The position numbers and the translations under genes were made by a program. Of a stretch of DNA of 55,979 nt, positions 50,907-55,979 are shown one piece after another; the stretch's first letter is position 1, and every line of letters begins with the position of its first letter. The notes beneath the pieces are model-generated. The model had not been told where the DNA came from. It saw nothing but the letters and a program-made list of their open reading frames with translations, and ran no database searches. Source of the DNA: CAG-698 sp964385755 (GTDB lineage Bacteria; Bacillota_I; Bacilli_A; ML615J-28; CAG-698). The DNA lies in NCBI GenBank assembly GCA_964385755.1, contig CAYLPZ010000015.1, forward strand, positions 1 to 55,979. Reading direction: 5' to 3'.

Positions 50907-52154
50907 CTATAAGTCAATCGATTCATCATTTAGTAAAAAATCTTTTAATCCTATTGTTAAAATTCCATTTTCATCTTTCTTAGGTTTTATATTATCCTTA
51001 ACAATTATTACCTTTTTAAATGAATCTTCAATATTCAAAAGTGATTTCTTTTCTTGATCATTTTTTTCATCATTAGGCATATCATATGCTGATTGTATAT
51101 AATATCTTGAACTTCCTTTATTAATTACAAAATCACATTCTAGTTGTTTTCTTATATATTTACCATTTAATTGTTTTTCATTAATCTCAACAACTCCAAC
51201 ATCAATAGAAAATCCTCTAATACATAATTCGTTATAAATAATGTTTTCCATTATATGGTTTTCTTCTTGTTGTCTAAAATTCAATCTAGCATTTCTTAAT
51301 CCTATATCAGTAAAATAGTACTTAGAAGGGGTATTGATGTATTTTTTGCCCTTTATATCATATCTTAATGACTTTCTGATTAAATATGAATCTTCTAAGT
51401 AGTCGAGATAATCTTTTATTGTGTTTGGTGAAATAGATATATTACATACACTTTTAAATGTATTAACTAACTTTGTAGGATTAGTTAAAGATCCTACTGA
51501 AGATGAAATAATATTAAGTAATTGTTCAAATTCATTATCGTTCTTTATTTTATTTCTTTCTTTTATGTCTTTTATATAAGTTTCTGTGAATAAATCTTTT
51601 AAATAATTTATCTTATCTTCATCGGATTTTTGACTTAATACTAGAGGCATTCCACCATACGTATAATATTCCTTCCACGCTGTATCAAAATCATCATAAG
51701 AACTATAGAATTCTTTAAATGACAATGGGTTTAAATGAATCTCATCCCCTCTTCCTCTGAATTCTGTAATTACGTCTTTAGACAATAGTCTGGAATTACT
51801 ACTTGTAACATATATATCCAAATTATTCATATGTAAAAAATCGTTTAATAAAGATTCAAAATTATTACACATTTGAATTTCATCAATAAATATAAAATAC
51901 TTTTCATCAGATTTAATATGATTCAAAACATATTCATAAAGTCTATATGGATCTCTTAGTTTCTCAAAACTTAGTCTGTCAAGTTCTATTGATATTATAT
52001 TTTCTTTTTTAATACCTTGGGATAATAAATAATCTCTAAAAATATGAAACAATAAAAAAGATTTACCGCATCTTCTTATGCCTGTAATAACTTTAATTAG
52101 TCCGTTATTCATTTTTCTAATAAGTTTATTTAAATAATAATCTCTTTTAATCAT
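50907..52154 (-). CDS. AAA ATPase of the DUF4143 type, second intact paralogue
   Basis: 415 residues from ATG 52154. It parallels the neighbour at 49374-50624 along its whole length: ITGIRRCGKSFLLFHIFRD, FIFIDEIQMC, VTSSNSRLLSKDVITEFRGR, TYIKDIKERNKI, LTNPTKLVNTFKSV and VRKQLE-like IRKQLECDFVINKG. The protein sequences are related but clearly diverged, so this is an old duplication rather than a recent copy. A longer in-frame start at 52202 would translate through the operator region and is unlikely; the chosen ATG has GTGGAG 8 bases before it and matches the partner's MI(A/K)RD start. Function unknown. Confidence 0.9.
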   Translation of the reverse strand: MIKRDYYLNKLIRKMNNGLIKVITGIRRCGKSFLLFHIFRDYLLSQGIKKENIISIELDRLSFEKLRDPYRLYEYVLNHIKSDEKYFIFIDEIQMCNNFESLLNDFLHMNNLDIYVTSSNSRLLSKDVITEFRGRGDEIHLNPLSFKEFYSSYDDFDTAWKEYYTYGGMPLVLSQKSDEDKINYLKDLFTETYIKDIKERNKIKNDNEFEQLLNIISSSVGSLTNPTKLVNTFKSVCNISISPNTIKDYLDYLEDSYLIRKSLRYDIKGKKYINTPSKYYFTDIGLRNARLNFRQQEENHIMENIIYNELCIRGFSIDVGVVEINEKQLNGKYIRKQLECDFVINKGSSRYYIQSAYDMPNDEKNDQEKKSLLNIEDSFKKVIIVKDNIKPKKDENGILTIGLKDFLLNDESIDL

Positions 52155-52179
52155 ATTCATTTCTCCACTGAATATTTTT

Positions 52180-52190
52180 GCAATATTTGC
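52180..52190 (-). promoter_or_regulatory. Operator-like palindrome before the second ATPase
   Basis: GCAATATTTGC in a T-rich context, a variant of the GCAAGTTCTTGC sites of the neighbouring ATPase and at a similar distance from the start. The gap 52191-52385 otherwise holds only the duplication boundary. Confidence 0.5.
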
Positions 52191-52340
52191 ATTTTTCTTC
52201 ACTAATAAATATTAATTAATATACACCATCGTCAATAAACGGTAAGATTAACCTAAATCAAATCTCAAACGCGCAAGTAATAAATCTATTGTTTAGAGTT
52301 TGAAACGAAAAACGTAAATAATTCTATTCGAGATAATAGT

Positions 52341-52665
52341 TATTAGGGATTTCTATAAATTTTCTATTTTACAACTATCAAATAATTAACTATATATCGA
52401 TTCTGGACAAGTTAGAAATTCCTTTAATCCAATGATAAGGATTCCGTTTTCGTCCTTCCACTTTCTTATATTTCCTTTCACAACAATAATCTTTCTAAAA
52501 TTATCATATATTTTTATCAGTGATTTCTCTTCTTGTTCTTTTTTTACAATATCATCAATGTTTAATGCTGATTGGATGTAAATCCTTTCATATCCAAGAT
52601 TGCAAACAAAATCCACTTCCAATTGTTTTCTAACAAAATTGTTATTTTCGTTTTTTTCACTTATT
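52341..52665. repeat. 325-bp direct duplication, right copy
   Basis: Repeat of 49329-49653. At its right edge (52665/52666) the sequence switches abruptly to an unrelated reading frame of an AlbA_2/HATPase_c_4-type regulator. Confidence 0.93.
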
Positions 52666-52852
52666 GCGCCATGATTTAGCAAAACTTCTTTATTAAATGA
52701 AATTATAACTCTAATAAAGCTATTACTTATTTCAAAAGCTTCTTCACCATATCTAGAAACAATTACAGGAAAACAATGACCGGTATGCTCTAAGGTGCCT
52801 AATCTTGTAAATATTTCCATTAATTGCTCATTACGTGGTTTGCTAAAACCTT
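52386..52852 (-). pseudogene. Chimera: regulator C-terminus fused to ATPase C-terminus
   Basis: The open frame 52820-52386 joins two proteins. Its first 53 residues and the preceding codons (SKPRNEQLMEIFTRLG, TLEHTGHCFPVIVSRYGEEA) match the end of the HATPase_c_4 domain of AlbA_2-type regulators (compare RNPxLxxIFxRLGxxExxGxG). From residue 54 it is identical to the last 91 residues of the ATPase at 49374. No start region of the regulator remains, so it is a junction product of the duplication and probably not functional. Confidence 0.85.
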
Positions 52853-52909
52853 ATCGTTTTTTGAAAACACCCTGCCTTGGCATTGTTGTGCTGATGGATA
52901 AATTAGGAA

Positions 52910-53410
52910 TTATCGCTTCATTACTTTTTGAAAAACAAACATTCCCTCTCCACCATCACCAATGAAGCCTTCTTGTTCTATTTCTCTTAAATATTTAACA
53001 ATATGAAACTTACATTTATTTACATAAAAATGGATATTACGCTTTTCAAAGTAAGGTGTACAAGTTTCCCAAACTTCAGTTTTAGGATGTAATTTTTCTA
53101 TTTCATCCCACATTAATTTTCCTATTCCTTTTGTTTGATTACCATGTTTTACATAGATTAAATGTAAATCATTGTGTTGTGTTTTTTCATTTATTACTAC
53201 AACAGCTCCACCAACTAATTTATTATCTAATAGTGCTTTATACGCTATTGCACCTTTTGTGTTCAATGATTGGTCTATATCAGCTTCAGGAAGTATTATT
53301 CCTTCAGTTGAACCATAAACTTCTTCAAATCCTTTTTGAAATGCTTCTTGAATTTCTTTTTTAAATGTTGGAATATCTTTATCTTCCATTTCAACTAATT
53401 TAAAATCCAT
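52910..53410 (-). CDS. GNAT-family N-acetyltransferase
   Basis: 166 residues with the acetyl-CoA fold: beta strands around AYKALLDNKLVGGAVVVINE, the strand DLHLIYVKHGNQTKGIG ending in a Q/RxxGxG/A-type P-loop (NQTKGIGKLMWDEIEKL), and the later FYVNKCKFHIVKYL region. It acetylates an amine on an unknown substrate. The sequence is close to small GNAT proteins annotated as acetyltransferases in gut Firmicutes. It is encoded 34 bases after the cupin gene and may be cotranscribed. Confidence 0.82.
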   Translation of the reverse strand: MDFKLVEMEDKDIPTFKKEIQEAFQKGFEEVYGSTEGIILPEADIDQSLNTKGAIAYKALLDNKLVGGAVVVINEKTQHNDLHLIYVKHGNQTKGIGKLMWDEIEKLHPKTEVWETCTPYFEKRNIHFYVNKCKFHIVKYLREIEQEGFIGDGGEGMFVFQKVMKR

Positions 53411-53444
53411 CTTTAATCACCTTTCTTACTAAGTAACTTATAAT

Positions 53445-53762
53445 TTAGCAGTTTGGCGCCGGTGCTTTAACAACAATAAACTCCAGCGTTTCTTCAGAAA
53501 CATTTTTTAAGTTCATTTTTGTATGGAATGGAACTTTTAATACTGTTCCTGCCTGATATTCATGTGTTTCCTGTTCATTCAAAGTCGCTGATAATGTTCC
53601 GCGAACAACTGTAATATACACATTTTTTGCATTTGAAAAATGCTCTGGCAGACATTCACCCTTATTCAAGATCATATGCATATAGTGTATATTTTCATCA
53701 ATAATTACCTTTTCAACTGTTTTTTCATTTCCTTGTGTTAATTTAAAAATTTGTTCAATCAT
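53445..53762 (-). CDS. Small cupin-domain protein
   Basis: 105 residues, one cupin barrel. Motif 1 is YMHMILNKGECLPEHFSNAK (only part of the G(X)5HXH pattern, with His and Glu) and motif 2 is EYQAGTVLKVPFHTKMNLKN with a His. Metal binding is plausible but incomplete compared with canonical cupins. It ends in PAPNC. Function unknown; adjacent to the GNAT gene. Confidence 0.78.
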   Translation of the reverse strand: MIEQIFKLTQGNEKTVEKVIIDENIHYMHMILNKGECLPEHFSNAKNVYITVVRGTLSATLNEQETHEYQAGTVLKVPFHTKMNLKNVSEETLEFIVVKAPAPNC

Positions 53763-53809
53763 ATTTTTTCCGTCTCCCTTTGTGTTTCATCAAGTCTGTA
53801 AATTCTAAT

Positions 53810-54126
53810 TTATTTAATAACTTCCCAATGACCTGTTTTATTCGAACCTATTCTTCTTATCAAATTCTTTCTAATTAAAGAATTTATAGTTCTTTGGATA
53901 GTGATACGTGATTTTTTTAATTCCTCCATAGCAACGGTAATATTGTTCAATCTTCCATTATTTAAAATAAATTTATACAATGCATTCTCAATATCGGTTA
54001 ATTCATTTTTTATTGTATCGTTTATTGTATCACTTATTATGTCATTTGATACATTATTTCTAAAGAATTCAAAATAAAATCCTATACCATCAATTCCATA
54101 ATTATACTTGACGCCATTTGATTTTC
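53810..54126 (-). pseudogene. C-terminal remnant of an AlbA_2-type regulator
   Basis: Open frame without a start, entered after a TGA: KSNGVKYNYGIDGIGFYFEF, then SNDIISDTINDTIKNELTDI and a winged helix (LYKFILNNGRLNNITVAMEE, RITIQRTINSLIRKNLIRRI, GSNKTGHWEVIK). The end TGHWEVI is typical for AlbA_2/HATPase_c_4 transcription regulators of gut bacteria. The N-terminal domains are gone. This may come from the same ancestral gene as the fragment at 52666-52852, though the two do not overlap. Confidence 0.7.
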
Positions 54127-54156
54127 ATAGAGTTATATAATTTAAAAAAACTAAAT

Positions 54157-55119
54157 TCACTTAACATCAGCTAAATAAATTATTAATTTAAAATCATCTA
54201 TAGCAAATAAATATTCGCAATCATAATTTTTGCATTCTTCTTTATATTTTGATATTTCATTATTAATTTCATATATAGACATACGTTCATTAAAACCTAT
54301 TACTAAAAATTTATCAGGAACTCTAGATGAATAAATTATTTGTTTATCTCCATCAATTATCTTAACTATCTCAGTATCACAGAAAAAATGTTTAAAGTCA
54401 GTAAAATCAAAGCTTTTCAAATTATGTCTTTTTATTATTTGTATTATTTTATTTAAAAAACCATGTTTAGTTAAAATTGAATAATTTTCTTCGCTCAATA
54501 GTCCTTTATAACATAAAGATAAATCCAAATAATGATCCACGTATTCTTCTGTTAGATTTATTAGTTCTAAAACTATTTTATTTGCACAGTCATATACTCC
54601 ATCATCTTCTAAAGAACTTATATCCTTATTATATATATGTAATTTATCTCTTAATTTCTCTGATAATAATTTAAGTGCATCATACCATGAATAATTTAGA
54701 AATTTAAAGTTATTATCTTTATTAGTTGAAGCAGGCGATTGATGTTCGTTAATATCAAAAATTAAAGAATGATTAAAAATTATATCTTCAATCAATTCTT
54801 CTTTACTTAAACTTTCATTTTTCAATAATTTATCATCAATGTCATTTTTTCTTTCAAAAAAAGATGCGACTTCTATGTCTAAAAAAAATTCTAATATTCT
54901 TAATTTCTGTTGGATTATGCTTCTGACTTCTTTAGGTTCGTTTACGTTAAGAGAATTTCTAATATCTAATATTATCTCAAATTCTAATAAATTTGTTAAA
55001 TCATTATAAACTTCTACAAGATTATTCAGATAATCAATTACAAATGATGATTCTCTGTTTAACTCATTTATATCTAATGTTAATAAATAATTTAAATATT
55101 CTTCTTTATCTTTTATCAT
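54157..55119 (-). CDS. Hypothetical protein coupled to a macro-domain gene
   Basis: 320 residues, soluble, mostly helical (first 110 residues rich in Leu, Glu, Asn), with a more structured C-terminal part (IIYSSRVPDKFLVIGFNERM ... YLFAIDDFKLIIYLADVK). I recognise no domain. It starts inside the stop of the macro-domain gene (ATGA overlap, 55116-55119), so translation is coupled and the two proteins are probably made in fixed ratio. DarT was considered, since DarG antitoxins carry macro domains, but I see none of its signature residues. Confidence 0.65.
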   Translation of the reverse strand: MIKDKEEYLNYLLTLDINELNRESSFVIDYLNNLVEVYNDLTNLLEFEIILDIRNSLNVNEPKEVRSIIQQKLRILEFFLDIEVASFFERKNDIDDKLLKNESLSKEELIEDIIFNHSLIFDINEHQSPASTNKDNNFKFLNYSWYDALKLLSEKLRDKLHIYNKDISSLEDDGVYDCANKIVLELINLTEEYVDHYLDLSLCYKGLLSEENYSILTKHGFLNKIIQIIKRHNLKSFDFTDFKHFFCDTEIVKIIDGDKQIIYSSRVPDKFLVIGFNERMSIYEINNEISKYKEECKNYDCEYLFAIDDFKLIIYLADVK

Positions 55120-55700
55120 TTAAAATCACCACTTACTAATTCATCATAATAAATATATTTTCTATTTACTGCATTTATCATTTGTCTATATGCATATTCC
55201 ATTTGTTGGCAGACTATATCAATTGGAACTAATCCTGTACCTGCACCAAAAGGAGGAATAACAATTGATTTTATATTGTTATCTAAAGCACACATTAAAG
55301 TTGAACGCATTGCACTATAAACAACTTTATGATCTAAAATTTTCTCAGGTAAAATCATTGTCGGAGTATGAATAAACTTTTTATTTTTAGTTGCATCAAT
55401 CAAAAAGCTTGTCCCTACTAATTGTTCGCCATAATAATTCTTAAAAATAAAATTTTGAACTTGCTTTTCAAAAGACCACCCTAAATAATTTAAAATTGCT
55501 GCGTCATATCCGCCATTCATTATTCCATAAGAATTTGCTGGACTAACTATACACTCTACATCAGGATATTTATTCATAAAAACTTCAAACTCATCTCTAA
55601 CAACTTCAACATTTGAATAGCATGAGAACATTGCTTTAAACATTATATATTCAAAATGTGTTAATACTAAGATATATATTTTAATTTCATCTAATTCCAT
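55116..55700 (-). CDS. Macro-domain protein (ADP-ribose binding)
   Basis: 194 residues. The macro fold is marked by CIVSPANSYGIMNGGYDAAI (binding-loop Asn and GG) and IVIPPFGAGTGLVPIDIVCQ (the GxGTG/GAGTG phosphate loop). Macro domains bind or hydrolyse ADP-ribose marks, including those made by toxins and by defence systems. It ends in TGA overlapping the next gene's ATG, and its own ATG overlaps the end of a small frameshifted gene, giving a compact three-gene unit. Its biological role is unproven. Confidence 0.85.
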   Translation of the reverse strand: MELDEIKIYILVLTHFEYIMFKAMFSCYSNVEVVRDEFEVFMNKYPDVECIVSPANSYGIMNGGYDAAILNYLGWSFEKQVQNFIFKNYYGEQLVGTSFLIDATKNKKFIHTPTMILPEKILDHKVVYSAMRSTLMCALDNNIKSIVIPPFGAGTGLVPIDIVCQQMEYAYRQMINAVNRKYIYYDELVSGDFK

Positions 55701-55889
55701 CTTTCCTCAAATTCCTTTATACTCATTAATACTCTTCTGTCTTCACCATCTACTTTATGCGATATAATTTCCTCTTCTTCTAATCTCATCATAATTTCAT
55801 CATCAAGTTCATTTAATTCAGGTAGTTTATTCAAAAAAACATTTAACACTTTGAATATTTTTTATTTCAATTTTATTTATTTCAAACAT
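55691..55889 (-). pseudogene. Small frameshifted gene before the macro-domain gene
   Basis: From ATG 55889 the frame gives MFEINKIEIKNIQSVKCFFE and stops. Removing one T from the run of seven near 55835 joins it to LNKLPELNELDDEIMMRLEE, then EEIISHKVDGEDRRVLMSIK and EFEERWN, ending at TAG 55691 inside the macro-domain start. The intact form would be an acidic protein of about 65 residues. I do not recognise it; its size and position recall antitoxins, but that is speculation. Right of 55890 I see nothing supportable. Confidence 0.55.
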
Positions 55890-55979
55890 AATATCGCCAA
55901 CCTATATAATATATTTTTTTAATATTATAACTTTCAGACTCCGTTTTTTCAATGGTTTATGGTGTACAAAAATAGGAAA

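Noticed and set aside
54157..55700. DarTG toxin-antitoxin system
   Set aside because: There is a macro domain, but the 320-residue partner lacks any DarT-like ADP-ribosyltransferase motif I can see, and DarG is normally fused to a C-terminal toxin-binding domain absent here.

Overview
The window is strongly AT-rich and most genes lie on the minus strand. Gene content (TrmFO, a SecG-RNase R-SmpB block, an rpsB-tsf-pyrH-frr operon, a SAM-I-type leader before metK, a yybP-ykoY manganese riboswitch, AGGAGG ribosome-binding sites) points to a low-GC Firmicute or Bacilli-like gut bacterium, possibly of the Mollicutes-related uncultured lineages. That placement is inference. TGA acts as a stop codon: the sigma-factor and macro-domain genes both end in TGA at coupled junctions, so there is no sign of mycoplasma-type recoding.

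Layout. 1-6.8 kb is accessory DNA: a DinJ/YafQ toxin-antitoxin pair, a frameshifted MerR regulator that keeps a good MerR-type promoter, an XRE regulator, and a sigma/anti-sigma cassette with two related small membrane proteins and a lipoprotein. Three copies of a tandem-terminator repeat punctuate this part; the last follows tRNA-Arg(CCT). 6.9-14 kb carries DedA, an SNF2 helicase with a SWIM-domain partner, and a DUF4143-type ATPase. 14.3-19.5 kb has a small unknown gene, mgtC broken by an in-frame TGA, and two large unrecognised proteins, one with a sigma-70 region 4 motif.

19.5-46.1 kb is the housekeeping core: frr-pyrH-tsf-rpsB, then trmFO-xer-dut, then secG-rnr-smpB with a zinc-ribbon membrane protein and a LysM protein. 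Next is a proteostasis operon pepF-tig-clpX-(trigger-factor-like protein)-lon, followed by a GDSL hydrolase with L-serine dehydratase. The last block is a metal/SAM set: a SAM-responsive leader controls metK-mntP, and a manganese riboswitch controls a P-type ATPase next to the MntP manganese exporter.

46-56 kb is a decaying accessory zone. It holds pseudogenes of a small membrane protein and an XRE-like regulator, three further DUF4143-type ATPases (one broken), palindromic repeats and a 325-bp direct duplication that made a chimeric gene. It also has two remnants of AlbA_2/HATPase_c_4-type regulators, GNAT and cupin genes, and a macro-domain protein coupled to an unknown 320-residue protein.

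The strongest leads are the SAM-I-clan leader that appears to lack P4, the trigger-factor-like protein between clpX and lon, the sigma-region-4 gene with its large neighbour, the macro-domain operon, the ATPase cassettes with shared palindromes, and the covarying tandem-terminator repeats.
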